From NCBI GenBank assembly GCA_029876055.1, contig CM056875.1:4923001-4987000 (forward strand): a stretch of 64,000 bases of DNA, read 5' to 3'. This stretch comes from Madurella fahalii. Its lineage: Eukaryota > Ascomycota > Sordariomycetes > Sordariales. The notes under the pieces were generated by a model. It was not told where the DNA came from and ran no database searches. It saw nothing but the letters and a program-made list of their open reading frames with translations. How positions within the stretch are numbered: the stretch's first letter is position 1; each line of letters starts with the position of its first letter. The position numbers and the translations under genes are program-made. This document shows, one piece after another, positions 21,165 to 32,269 of the stretch.

Positions 21165-22761
21165 ATGCCTCGGGATCCATTAATCGGCTTGGTCGGGAAG
21201 CCCAGTGCCGGCAAGTCCAGCACGCTCAACTCGCTCACAGACGCCACTTCCAAAGTCGGTGGGTAGACGTTCTCTCTCACAACCCCCTCCCCCCTTTCGC
21301 CGTCGCGCCCACCCAGACAGAACCCTCAGGTTACTGATACGGGCCCCTTGCGCAGGCAATTTTCCGTACGCTATCAACTCCCCTTTGCAATTGCGCCCTA
21401 GTGTAGTCACTGAGCTGACACGCTCGCCTCTGCACCCCGCTCCTTGTACAGATTCACCACCATCGACCCGCAACGCGCGATCGGCTACCTCCAGATCGAC
21501 TGCGCCTGCGCGCGCTTCGGGGTGACGGACCGGTGCAAGCCCAACTACGGCTCGTGCGTCGGCGGGCGGCGGAGCGTGCCCATCGAGCTGCTCGACGTGG
21601 CCGGGCTCGTGCCGGGGGCGCACCAGGGCAAAGGGCTGGGCAACAAGTTCCTCGACGACCTGCGGCACGCCGATGCGCTGATTCACGTGGTGGACGTGTC
21701 GGGCACGACCGATGCCGAGGGCAAGAACACGCGCGGTTACGACCCCTCGGTCGACATCGCCTGGCTGCGGAGCGAGATTGTTGCGTGGATCCGGGGCAAC
21801 CTGATGGAGAAGTGGGGTTCCATCAAGAGGAGGCACATCGCGGTCAAGGCGACGGCTGTGGAGACGCTACAGAATCAGTTCAGCGGGTATGGGAGTACGT
21901 CGGCGGTGGTGGCGAGGACGCTGGATAAGCTGGGGTTGAAGGAGCCTTTGGAGGAGTGGAGCGGTGCGTTGCCGTCGTCGCCTCTGGCGTGGTAGCCGCT
22001 TTTAGTGCTGTGTGGTTTTGCTGATGCGCTGATTTTGTCCTGCCAGACGAGACCATCGACCGGGTGGTGAATGCCTTCACCGACGAAAAGTTCCCCACGG
22101 TAATTGCCCTCAACAAGATCGACCACCCAGATGCCGACAAGAATATCGCCAAGATCGCCAAGATGCAGGATCCCAATACGATTGTGCTCTGCTCAGCCAT
22201 CTCCGAGATCTTCCTGAGAAAGATGGCCAAGCAGGGGTACATCCGGTACACAGAAGGCAGCGAGTTTGTCGACACGAGGGAAGACCTGATAGCAGACGGC
22301 GACCCGGACGGCGGGGGGCTGAAGGAGCTGGACGAGAAGAACAGGAACAGGATAGAGAACCTCAAAGACATGGTGCTCTACCGGTTCGGATCGACGGGGG
22401 TGGTCCAGGTGCTGTCCAAGGCGGCCGAGATTTTAGGGCTTGTCCCAGTCTTTCCGGTGAGGAATACCACCACCTTCAGCTCAGGGGCAGGCGATTCGAA
22501 GCATGTGTTCCGGGACTGCGTCCTTGTGAAGAAGAATTCGACTGTGGCGGATGTGGCCAGGAAGATCATGGGTGATGCGCCAATCGCGTACATTGAGGGC
22601 GTGGGTGGAATACGGGTTGCCGAGGACCAAATAGTGTCTGTTGGAAAGAACGATGTGAGTCTCGGATCGTTCTCTTTATTTTCCCGCTTTCCCGCTTTCC
22701 TGCTATTTCCTTAGTTATTACTGACATTGAGAAGATATTATCCTTTAGGGTAGGAAAGTAA
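21165..22761 (+). CDS. YchF/Obg-like GTP-binding protein, YGR210C type, with 10-nt micro-exon
   Basis: Five exons, 21165-21258, 21356-21365, 21452-21963, 22047-22654 and 22735-22761, give 416 residues. The P-loop is GLVGKPSAGKSS (about residues 8-19). The G2/switch I block NFPFTTIDPQRA is split by two introns, with the 10-base second exon coding for part of Gly32, Asn33, Phe34 and part of Pro35. G3 is LLDVAGLVPGAHQGKGLGN, G4 is ALNKIDHPDADKN, and the C-terminal TGS-like domain ends DILSFRVGK. Both introns around the tiny exon have good branch points (TTACTGAT and GCTGAC). Yeast YGR210C is a translation-associated P-loop NTPase relative of Ola1; its exact role is unsettled. The short last exon (27 bases) is supported by the YchF C-terminal consensus. 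Confidence 0.9.
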
Positions 22762-23668
22762 GACGACTAAAAGCTACTTGTATATCCATGTTCTTAGGCA
22801 GACGGAACTCATTCCTCGGTGTGCCAGACATTGGAAAAAATGTGTGGCTGCGATGTCGTGGGCGGCAATAAACAAGACCTCGGTATCCCCGATGGTACAC
22901 TGGCGACACTGGGTTCTCAGCTAAGAACCGCTACTCATAGATTTCGCAGTTAAGGGCCGGCCCAGTTGGCGTACTGGGCTATTTGATGGTGTCTAAGCCA
23001 CCTGAGACGCGACGATCTAGGCACTGTTGTCCTGATTAAAACAGGTAGGGTAAAATTGTGATTGCATCCACAAAAGTCCAACGTGTTGATTCAGAGACTT
23101 AGAGACATAAATCTACGAATCCATGCTCAATTCGTGACACATGACCTCGGGTATCGTGATATTAAAAGGCTCGCTGCTGAGCTGCGCCTCGCATAAAACA
23201 AGCAAAGCCAAACCAGACCTGTTCAAACCCAATTGGAAACCAGAAAACTAAGGAAAGGAAATGGCGAAAGCCCAGAACGGAAATGAATAGCCAATTCATG
23301 ATCCATCACGGCCCATAAATCCATAACTCCCTCGTGACCGTTACCCTGATCGGATTCGGGCGTCGTCGGCGTCGTCGTCGAATCCATCCTCTTATATCCC
23401 TTCGTGGGATGGATGACCATCGAAATGCTTGGCATTAGCGGGCCAACGGCGGGGCGCAGAAGTTGTCGTCACCGCATTATGTCATTGCCGCTGCCCCACC
23501 TAAAAGATCCAGATCGCAACAAGGGTAGCTCCAATGCAGCCGACAGCACCCGAGATCTTTGGATTGACCGATTTTTTTTATGCTTTTTCAATTCTTCGAG
23601 TCGTGAACATCTCTCCCGGATGAGATGGGTTTGGCGAGGCGTCGCAAAATATTAGACAACGTCTTGCT
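22762..23668. other. Intergenic between convergent genes, no gene seen
   Basis: 3' flanks of the GTPase (+) and PMP3 (-) genes converge here. The sequence is moderately AT-rich with no coding pattern, repeat or inverted terminator-like structure that I can support. Confidence 0.55.
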
Positions 23669-24009
23669 CTAGTATTTGCAGATGATGTACAGAGCGTGTA
23701 CGATGCCGGGGAGGTACTGAAACAGCGGTCAGCTAAGATGCTGTGCTGGAAGAAATCGGGAGACTAGCTTTGGGAAACTTACGCCGAGAATGGTCAGGAG
23801 GATGTTGATCAGCAGGTCTGCTCCGCAGCCGCGCTCGAGGAAGACGCCAAGCGGCGGGAGGATCACGGCAAAGATGATCTTGCAGATGTCGCTGGGCAGG
23901 AAATGTTAACACATGCGTTGACCAAGGAAGAAGGGGGTTAGGCGAGAACCTAGACCCCAAGCTCGAGGCCTGGGAATGGATGGTCAACATACCTCGCAGT
24001 GAAAGCCAT
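23669..24009 (-). CDS. PMP3: Plasma membrane proteolipid 3 (PMP3/UPF0057)
   Basis: Three exons, 24009-23993 (17 bases), 23891-23783 and 23716-23669, encode 57 residues, the usual length. The sequence begins MAFTASDICKII and has two hydrophobic helices: FAVILPPLGVFLERGC with the conserved Pro-Pro, and the second helix around LLINILLTILGYLPGIVHALY. These small hydrophobic proteins sit in the plasma membrane and influence membrane potential and salt tolerance. All introns have canonical ends and the phases fit (AG|C and GGC|TAC). The 5' leader directly before the ATG carries a tandem octamer repeat. Confidence 0.96.
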
Positions 24010-24010
24010 T

Positions 24011-24038
24011 GTAGTCGGGTAGTCGGGTAGTCGGGTAG
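24011..24038 (-). repeat. Tandem octamer repeat in PMP3 5' leader
   Basis: Three and a half perfect copies of GTAGTCGG on the + strand (CCGACTAC on the mRNA strand), ending one base before the PMP3 start codon. It is therefore in the 5' UTR if the leader is unspliced here. Confidence 0.85.
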
Positions 24039-24636
24039 CTGCGCCGATCGAGATTAACGTATGGTGTAGCTTGCGCTTAGAAAGCTCGAGGTTTTGTTTG
24101 GTCTGCTAACTCTTCGAAGTAATGGAAATCGTGAGTTGGTGGACAAGTAAACGATGGAGACCAGTCGGGTGGGTTAACGCAGTGTATAAATACCTGAGTG
24201 AGTGGTGACACGTCTAGTTGCCGTGCTCGTGCCAAGGTGGAAGACCTGGCGGGTCTTGCTGCGCCCTGTACGGAGCTGTAGTCTGGCAGCAGGTAAAAAG
24301 GGTCTTGTCGCTAAGACAGCCGGCGTTGATTGGGGACTGAGAGGTGCGTCATATGCCATCGCATCCGGTTCCTAAGCCGCCGGTGGCGGCCTGCCCTGGT
24401 GGTGGAGCTCAAAGATGCCCAATAGCCGCCAATGCTCGTCCAACTTGTGAAATGGCGTGACAAAACCTACATGTTAGGGCTGAGGTCTTGTACGATCAAA
24501 CCACTGCACAGTACTTTTTACCTTGCGTACCTGAGGTAACAAACTGCATGAGAGCTAATCAAAGCTCTTCACCGATTCCTGCTAGCGTTTTGTGCATGTG
24601 GGAAAGTCTAGGTAAACTTTACCGCGGGCGTCTGGG

Positions 24637-24684
24637 TCTGGTGCATTTCCGACGCATCTGGTGCATTTCCGACGCATCTGGTGC
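24637..24684. repeat. 20-bp direct tandem repeat, 2.4 copies
   Basis: Exact repetition of a 20-base unit beginning GTGCATTTCCGACGCATCTG at 24641 and 24661, with partial copies on each side. It lies in the PMP3-QNS1 divergent region; no function evident. Confidence 0.85.
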
Positions 24685-25374
24685 CCAAACCACTCAACCG
24701 TTTCGCACGGCAGGACCTTGAAATACTGTACTGTACGCCCGTAGACTCGATGGTTCGGGAGTTTCTCGTTGCACCGATGCCCAAGCGCGGCGGCAAGCAG
24801 CATTTGAGCGAGGCATCTGCAACACTGCCCGCTGTAATTGCGCGTTTTCAGCTTATTTCTTGAGATACCAGCTTCAGAGCTTTCCGTGTGACGTTTGATG
24901 GTAGGCTTAGCGCCCCACCTCGAGGGTGTTGATGACATCACTACCGCAGCAATGCAGAACGGGTGGCAGGCATGTGTGGCGCAGTCTCAAGGGTCCCGGA
25001 CCAAGTCAAGGAACGGCCGACACTTGCATGGAACCGTTAGCCATGGAAGCATTCGAGAAGAATGGCCACCCGCGACACAAGTCCCCCAGCAAGAGGGATT
25101 CTGCCACTGTCCACGTACGCCTCGTTAACTACCATATATTGCCAAAAAAAGAATAAGAAAAAAAAAAGCTGGCTTGGAACCGTGGCTGGTGTGTGACCCC
25201 AATGTGGCTCCGAGCGCCTAAACTTATCCGTAGGGCAGGCGGAACTCGAAGCCTAAAAGAGCCATTAAACATTGAGCCCCGAGGCCTTGTATCGATAATC
25301 GCAACTCTCTTGCCGAAGAGCCACATTCCAATTTTTGGCATTCCGCATCCCCAACCATTTGCTCTTTGGCCGCA

Positions 25375-28300
25375 ATGGGGCATCTCGTGACGGTCGCGAC
25401 CTGCAGCTTGAACCAATGGGTTCTCGACGTAAGTGACCAATCGAAGAGAAAGGCAATGCCGGACGCTGCTTATCGGCATCTCATCTATAGTGGGAGGGGA
25501 ACCTCGCCCGGATCATCGAGAGCATTCACCAAGCCAAGGCCGCGGGTGCACGCCTCCGTGTCGGTCCTGTAAGTTGCGCGAATCGGTTTGCCGCAGTGCC
25601 CAGTAATTACCTCCTGACAGGGTTGTCCAGGAACTGGAAATCTGCGGGTACTCGAGCCTCGACCATTTCCACGAGCTCGATGTTTACACGCACAGCCTGG
25701 AGATGCTCCGCCGGCTTTTGCTGGACGAGAGCACCCATGGCATATTGCTCGATGTTGGCCTGCCTGTGTTGCACAGGAACCTGAGGTACAACTGCCGTGC
25801 CATCTGTAAGTAGTTCTCCATCCATGGTCCCAAAACCCTCAATTTAATAAAATCTACAGGCCTTGATGGCAAGATCCTCTTGATCGTAGGCCCAACTCAG
25901 CTCCGCATTCGATGCCTACATAGTCACTGACCGCGGCCCTCGGATGACAGAGGCCCAAGATGTGGCTCGCCAATGACGGCAATTACCGCGAGATGCGGCA
26001 CTTTACCCCCTGGATGCGCCCGAGAGAGACCGAGCTCTACCACCTGCCCAAGATGTTGGCTGATATCCAGGGTGAGACGCACGTCCTGTTTGGGGATGCT
26101 GTCATCTCGACCCCTGAAACCGCCTTTGGCGCAGAAACCTGCGTGAGCAACTCTGAACATATCATTGCCGGCTGCCGCTTACCGTTTACCAGGAAGAGCT
26201 CTTCACGCCCAAGGCTCCGCATATTGTACGTGCCTTGATGAAGAGTTAGAAAAGCGAGAGCTAATCATCACGATCGTGTAGGATATGGCACTGGACGGTG
26301 TAGGTATCTTGTTAACCGGCGAGGAGTAAACATAAATTGACGTTGACCACGGATCAGGTCGAGGTTATAACGAATTCCAGCGGAAGTCACTGTCTGTTCT
26401 AACCTGATTTTCCAGTGCCACTTGGAACGATCGAAACCTGGGCTAATGCAAGTACAGTCACACTGAGGAAATTGGACACCCGCCTTCAGTTGATCATGGA
26501 AGCCACCCGAAAGTCCGGCGGTGTCTACCTTGTATGTAATTTCTCACTGGGTATCTCATTGGTACTAACGCATGTTGCCGCAGTACGCCAACCAGCAAGG
26601 TTGCGAGTATGTTTCATAGCTCGGGGACTGTTGGTAGCGATTCGCTAACCGTAGTAGCGGCGAGCGTTTGTATTTCGATGGCTGCGCCATGATCATAGGT
26701 GTGCCCGTATTCCTCAGAGGATTAGATGAATGCAGTGCTAACCACATGTTAGTGAATGGTGATATCGGTATGCAAAACAGAACTCACAAGCTTTTCGGGG
26801 AAGTTCTAATTGCGGTATAGTCGCCCAGGGTTCTCAGTTCAGTCTCAATGATGTGGAGGTGGTCACCGCCACTGTTGACCTAGAAGAAGTGAGGTCCTAC
26901 CGGGCCGCCATCTCCCGCGGTCTTCAAGCTGCGACATCCGGCGCCAAGTACCAGCGGATCCAGACCCCTTTTGAACTCAGCTCCGAGGACGACGACGCCG
27001 ACATTGAGAAGAAACCTACGCTCCCAGTTCAACCAAGGTTCCATTCTGTTGAAGAGGAAATCGCACTCTGTGGCGGCTGCTATCTCTGGGATGTGAGTTT
27101 TAACTGTACCAACTCCTTGGGCCATATTCGAGCGGATGTTCATCCTTAGCAGTACCTCCGCAGATCCGGAACGGCAGGTTATCTAGTTCCCCTCAGTGGT
27201 GGCATCGACTCGTGCGCCACTGCAGGTACGTTTCGGACTGCCTGTTTTTTCTTTTACCTCTTTTGCTCCGTTAGTAGTCGCTAACCAAGACCGCTATTAG
27301 TGATTGTCTATTCTATGTGCCGCATCGTCATGCAAGCCGTTGAGCAAGGGAATGCCCAAGTCATCGAGGACGTCAAGCGCATCGCAAAATATGGCGGCGA
27401 AGACGACATCCCAAAGACACCGCAGGAGTTGTGTAACCAGGTCTTCACCACGCTGTACATGGGCATGAAGAAGCAGAGCTCGCGCGAGACGCGCAAGCGC
27501 GCAAAGGACCTTGCTGAGGCCATCGGTAGTTACCACGTTAACCTGGACATTGACGACGTGTACGAGGCCCAAAAGAAGCTGGTTGTCGATACTGTCGGCT
27601 TCGAACCCAAGTTCAAGGTTGAAGGGGGCACGGTGCAGGAGAACCTGACGCTGCAGTGCTTGCAGGCGAGAATCAGGATGGTCACGGCCTACGTACGTTT
27701 GACTCATATCTCAGCTTGGTTCGCCTCAACACTGCATTTGCTTGGAGCGAGTGTGTTGACCTGCAACTGCAGGAGTTTGGGCAGATTCTCCCGACGGCTC
27801 GGAAACGACCCGGGGGTGGAAGCTTGTTGGTGCTCGGCAGTGCCAATGTTGGCGAGGTGAGTGGCACTCGTGAAGCCGTTCTTATGCCGCTGGGCTAACG
27901 CGATACACGCAGAGTACGTCTTTTCTCGCCTCCTAAGACGAAGATGATGTGAATGCTTATATAAGTTTGCATTTCGCAGGTCTTCGAGGTTACCTGACCA
28001 AGTACGACTGCTCGGTAAGTCACAAGCTTGAGAGATGGATCTCGGGTTGCATCTGACTTGTGTCTCTATAGAGCGCGGATATCGTACGTGAATGCATACT
28101 TGCCCCGTCGGATGCTGGCAAAAGCGGAATACCTGACAACCTTGTGTTAGAATCCCATTGGCTCCATTGACAAGGCCGACCTGAAACGGTTTATTGCGTG
28201 GGCCGAGAAGAACTTTGACCTTCCTTGTCTGCAGAACTTCTTGACGGCTGTTCCCACCGCTGAGCTTGTGAGTGACGTTAATCCAAAAAGACATTTGGTA

Positions 28301-29004
28301 TGCTAACATTGTTTTCCCTCATAGGAACCAATCACTGAAAACTATGTCCAGAGTGACGAAGCGGGTACGTGTTTAAGGCGTAATTTCAGAGGAGTGGATG
28401 CAGTCGCTAACTTGACGATAGATATGGTATGTGATTATCATAACGCGACAATGAGATATCTGTCTCACGGTGAAGGAGACAAGAAAGCTCCAAAGGGTGC
28501 TGACTGTACACAAGGGTATGACATACCAGGAATTGACCCTTTTTGGTCGCCTTCGTAAGCTCAACAAACTCGGTCCGTTTGCCATGTTCCAGCGGCTGGT
28601 GCACGACTGGAGTATTGACCGCGAACGCACTCCGGACGATGATGCGCCTTACTATACGCCAGCACAGGTCGCTGAGAAGGTCAAGAGGTTTTTCCACTTC
28701 TATGCTATCAACAGTATGTTTCCTGCTCCATTTGGTGGGTATTACCTGTGAGCTGGCTGACGGCGATGATAATAGGGCACAAGATGACGACCCTGACGCC
28801 GGCTCTGCACTGCAATGACTATTGTGAGTTCATTTGCGGCGCAGGAGAATCTGCATTGATTAACCTTTCTTGGCAGCACCGGACGACAACCGGTTCGACC
28901 TCCGGCCGTTCTTGTATCCGCCGTTCTGGAAGAGCTGGAGCTTCAAGCGGATTGACATGGAGCTTGAGAGGATCGAGAAGAAGCGGGCGAGTAAGAAGGC
29001 GTGA
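25375..29004 (+). CDS. QNS1: Glutamine-dependent NAD+ synthetase, 25 exons
   Basis: Makes NAD+ from deamido-NAD+, ATP and glutamine. Exon ends: 25375-25428, 25491-25568, 25631-25805, 25860-25885, 25951-26142, 26193-26225, 26282-26299, 26358-26391, 26458-26531, 26584-26606, 26658-26698, 26753-26767, 26821-27092, 27150-27225, 27301-27692, 27773-27856, 27913, 27980-28014, 28072-28083, 28151-28267, 28325-28364, 28422-28426, 28515-28713, 28776-28823, 28877-29004. The sum is 2,172 bases, 723 residues; yeast Qns1 has 714. The N-terminal nitrilase-type glutaminase has Glu45 (PELEICGY), Lys114 (RPKMWLAND) and Cys175 (GAETCEELF), the same numbers I recall for the yeast triad. The synthetase PP-loop SGGIDS is at 361-366. 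Odd: 24 introns of about 50-88 bases, exons of 1, 5, 12, 15 and 18 bases. Only the 1-nt exon join has an alternative (see findings). Confidence 0.93.
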
Positions 29005-29759
29005 TTTCCTGTCATGGGGAGCGGGGGAAGAGTGATGCTGGTAACGGAAGTCTCCGAAGATATAGACGTCTTACCAGCCAACCAATATAACCAAGGCTCT
29101 CCTCGCAACTGTTGTAGTTTTCGTTTTCTCTGTCCCCTGCTCTCTCTGCCATTTTGGCTTAGATCAAGCGTAGAATTTGTTCGTTTAAGTTTGATCTCTA
29201 ACTTTACTCTGCTGAATCGAGATTGTTTGAGTTGTGTTACTCGGCGGCCTTTTCACTGGGTTTCCGGATGCGCAAATAAAATTACCAGAGTTTTCCCCGC
29301 CATGGCAATGCCGGTTTTGCAACTTTGGAGTTTGGACACAAATATGCATCAAAAACAGCGAGTGCCGTTCGTAATTTAATAAGGTATTTCGAAGCAGATT
29401 CTAGACCGACGCTAGGTTCAGCTAGCTTTTAGGCGTGAAGACCTACGACTGCGGCCTGTTGAATAAGCAGCTTCGGGATGGGGTTCCCGGCGGTGCATCC
29501 GGATCCAAGCTCGGGCCATCCGCCGAAGCAGAGACTTGGCACGGCCCGGGCACGGCCCCACCCAGCGCTTAACCGAGCCCTAAAAATTTACTGGGCACAC
29601 TTTTCTCAAAATCATTATTACTTGAGCTCCCCCACCGCCTGCAACATCCACTCAGTCGCTATTTAACTACCCGACACGCCCACACCGAAAGGCGCAGGAT
29701 ATCAACCTCTTTGCGTCCTAGATCACCACGGTCACTCTCCGCCGATTCCGACAGACACA
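29005..29759. other. Intergenic, RPL22 upstream region
   Basis: 3' flank of QNS1 and promoter of the ribosomal protein gene, both on the + strand. Pyrimidine-rich near 29108-29160; no gene, repeat or named ribosomal-protein motif recognised. Confidence 0.55.
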
Positions 29760-30404
29760 ATGGCTCCCATCGCAGTATGTACCTGACACCGCTTTGCTGT
29801 TGGCCCAGTCCCTCGAACCAGAACCACCCTCTGGTTTCGTGACGGATCATGGCGTGAAGCAGTAGGCTAAGTCAATCTCCTTCGGGAGTCAAACAGAAGA
29901 AGTCTGGCGCCAAGGGCAAGGGCCCCAAGGTGACTAAGAAGGTAAGCCGGCGCGATGAATGATGGTCCCATCCGAAGTTTTGCTTTCGGGTGTGATACTA
30001 AGACGTGACCCTGCGTAGTTCATCATCAACGCCTCGCAGCCCGCCAGCGACAAGATCTTCGACGTCTCGGCCTTTGAGAAGTTCCTGAACGAGAAGATCA
30101 AGGTCGACGGCCGCGTCGGAAACCTCGGCGAGACCATCAAGATCTCCCAGCAGGGCGAGGGCAAGGTCGAGATCATCGCCCACAACGAGCTCTCTGGCCG
30201 CTACCTCAAGTACCTGTAAGGACACCTGTCGAGTGGTTGGCGACACGATAACGAGGATGCTGACAGAGATGCCGCAGGACCAAGAAGTTCCTCAAGAAGA
30301 TGCAGCTCCGTGACTGGCTCCGCGTTGTCTCGACTTCGAGGGGTGTCTACGAGCTCAAGTTCTTTAACGTCGTTAATGACGAGGCTGAGGAGGATGAGGA
30401 GTAA
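29760..30404 (+). CDS. RPL22: 60S ribosomal protein eL22
   Basis: Exons 29760-29774 (15 bases, MAPIA), 29897-29941, 30019-30215 and 30278-30404 give 127 residues, the normal size. After a Lys-rich N terminus (KKSGAKGKGPKVTKK) comes the diagnostic core: FIINASQPASDKIFDVSAFE, then KFLNEKIKVDGRVGNLG, and YLKYLTKKFLKKMQLRDWLR. The end is acidic (NDEAEEDEE), typical for eL22. It is a structural protein of the large cytosolic subunit. The intron right after five codons is a common arrangement in fungal ribosomal protein genes. Confidence 0.97.
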
Positions 30405-30657
30405 ATGGCTGGCCATCTGTTTGGAGTTCTTTCGGGATCATACGGCCGGGATACCAAAGAGAGGGGGAGAAAAAAAATGGGGTTCTAAACGGTTGTGCAT
30501 AGCGGGTATAATGGGTCAATGAAGACACAAAGCCGCTGTCGCGGTCGCCAAGGCGTCAAATGGCCGAAGCATCCCTAGTCCCCTTTTATCGTCTCACTGG
30601 GTATCATGCATATGTGACAAAACCACCACTGGGAACCACCGAACGAGCCCTGCCATG

Positions 30658-31761
30658 TCACTCAGGTAGTGCCCGCATCGCCGCCTCGAAAGCAACCAGC
30701 GCCATGGCGTTCGCGGGAAACGCTCTGAGGAAGCACGGCAAGAAGCCGCGCCAGTATCCCATGGCGCCGCTCTCCTTGTATACCGCCTTAGCGGCGTCTT
30801 TCCACCGGGGGAACCTCCTCACGCCATCATTCAGCCCGCCCCCCAAGGGATCCGTCATGATGCGCTGCTTGACCACGTCGCTGGGGTAGCTCATGACCCA
30901 GAAGACCTGGGCGCTCAGCCCGCCCGCCCAGAAGTTGATGACGGGGGCGCTCCAGCTGGTCCGCTCCCGCATCCACCTCGAGAAGAGGTCGTAGCTGCCC
31001 CACCAGAAGAAGAAGAAGCTCCGGAACAGCAGGGTCGCCTGCAGCCCGTGGTAGACGCCGCGGATCCCGTGGTGCCGCCACACCTTGGCCAGGCAGTCCA
31101 GCGGGCCGCTGTACAGCCGCTCGCTCTTGCGCGCCGCGTACTGGATCTGCAGCCGCGCCTTGACGTGCTCGACGGGCGCCGCCACGAAGCTGACCGTCGC
31201 GCCAGCCATGATGCCGGCCAGCCCGTGGCCGTGCGCGGGCAACGGCGGGGCTGGGAGCGGGGAGGTCGCCGCCTCGTCGTCGTCCGCACTTGCGCCCCGC
31301 CGCCCGCCCCCGCCGCTGAATACCGTCTCGTGTAGCACCCGCCGGTAGACGGACAGCGAGCCCAGCATGATGCTGTCCATGAACATCCACCCCACCAGCG
31401 GCGGGGTGGCGCCCTTGTAGAGCCCGAAGATGCCCTCGTGCCGGAGGGTCTGGGTAAGGCATTGGAGGGGCCCCGAGAAGCGGGTTTGGGACGAGGTCTG
31501 GAGGCGGACTTTGATGGTATCGAAGGGGTGGCCGACTATTTTCGGTCGACGCCCCGCGGGGGCGGGAAGTGGGGGTTAGGATGGAGAGCTGAAACAAAGG
31601 CTGGGAAAGGGCGGCATACCGGAGAGCTTGGCTATGCCGGAGAAGACACCCGCTACGAAGCCTTTGTAGTTTTTGGTGGTGGTGTTGTGGCTCGTGGTTT
31701 GGGCTTGCGGCGGCTCCGGAGCCGGAGTTTGGGGCTGCATTTTCACGTCGGCGGCTGCCAT
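30658..31761 (-). CDS. Mitochondrial carrier (SLC25), Ymc1/Ymc2-like
   Basis: Two exons, 31761-31620 and 31535-30658, give 339 residues; the 84-base intron is phase 1 and restores SVGHPFDTIKVRLQT. Three carrier repeats are seen. Repeat 1 is GFVAGVFSGIAKLSVGHPFDTIK. Repeat 2 is GIMAGATVSFVAAPVEHVKARLQ. Repeat 3 is WAGGLSAQVFWVMSYPSDVVKQR. Each has the P-x-D/E-x-x-K/R signature. The block GLYKGATPPLVGWMFMDSIM resembles Ymc1/Ymc2 amino-acid carriers of the inner membrane, but the substrate is inferred. The N terminus is Pro/Gln/Thr-rich and hydrophilic. An in-frame ATG at 31845 would add 28 residues; I prefer 31761 because it directly precedes the usual short leader. A Gly/Asp-rich insert (GGGGRRGASADDDEAATS) separates repeats 1 and 2. 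Confidence 0.88.
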
Positions 31762-32269
31762 TGAGATTGCTTCGGAATGGTGGGGGGATGGGACGGAGGA
31801 AAGGTGGTGGTAGTCTGGGCGACTACCGCGTCGCGAAGTCGGCACGGCTAGGGGGCGCGACTGTATGCAGTGGAAGACATTCTCGGATCCGTGGGTTGGA
31901 TGTGATGTCTCCGGGAAAAGAAATACATAAACGGGCGATCAACACCCCACTCATGCGGTATCGGACAGGGGCAGCTGTGGGAGCTCGGCTCTAGCGGGGC
32001 CGGCTCCAGGAGCACCCAGATTGCCGGCACCTCGATTGAGCAACAAAGCTTTGTCCATTCCAGGTGTGGTGAAGCTGTTGCGAATACAATTGCTGGCATG
32101 TAGTGCCGCAGTATATTAGGTTATATATGTATCTAGCCGTTGCCATGCCGCGGACTCAATTTTGATGTCCCAATGTTCACACTAACGGCAGACCGTCACC
32201 TTTCCATCAACTCCAAAGAAAGGGGGTATCACGAATCCTTTGTCTTAAAAAGTCCCTCCTCCTATTATA
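31762..32269. other. Intergenic, no gene seen
   Basis: Upstream of the carrier gene and downstream of the GPI11-like gene; no coding pattern or repeat recognised. Confidence 0.55.

Larger units (their letters stand above)
24010..25374. other. Divergent upstream region of PMP3 (-) and QNS1 (+)
   Basis: 1.36 kb with no gene. It holds the PMP3 leader octamer repeat at 24011-24038 and a 20-base tandem repeat at 24637-24684 (separate entries). An A-run lies near 25145-25168, about 200 bases before the QNS1 ATG. Confidence 0.6.

Noticed and set aside
30827..31597. 256-codon - strand frame overlapping the carrier gene
   Set aside because: Out-of-frame shadow; the carrier signatures are in the other frame.
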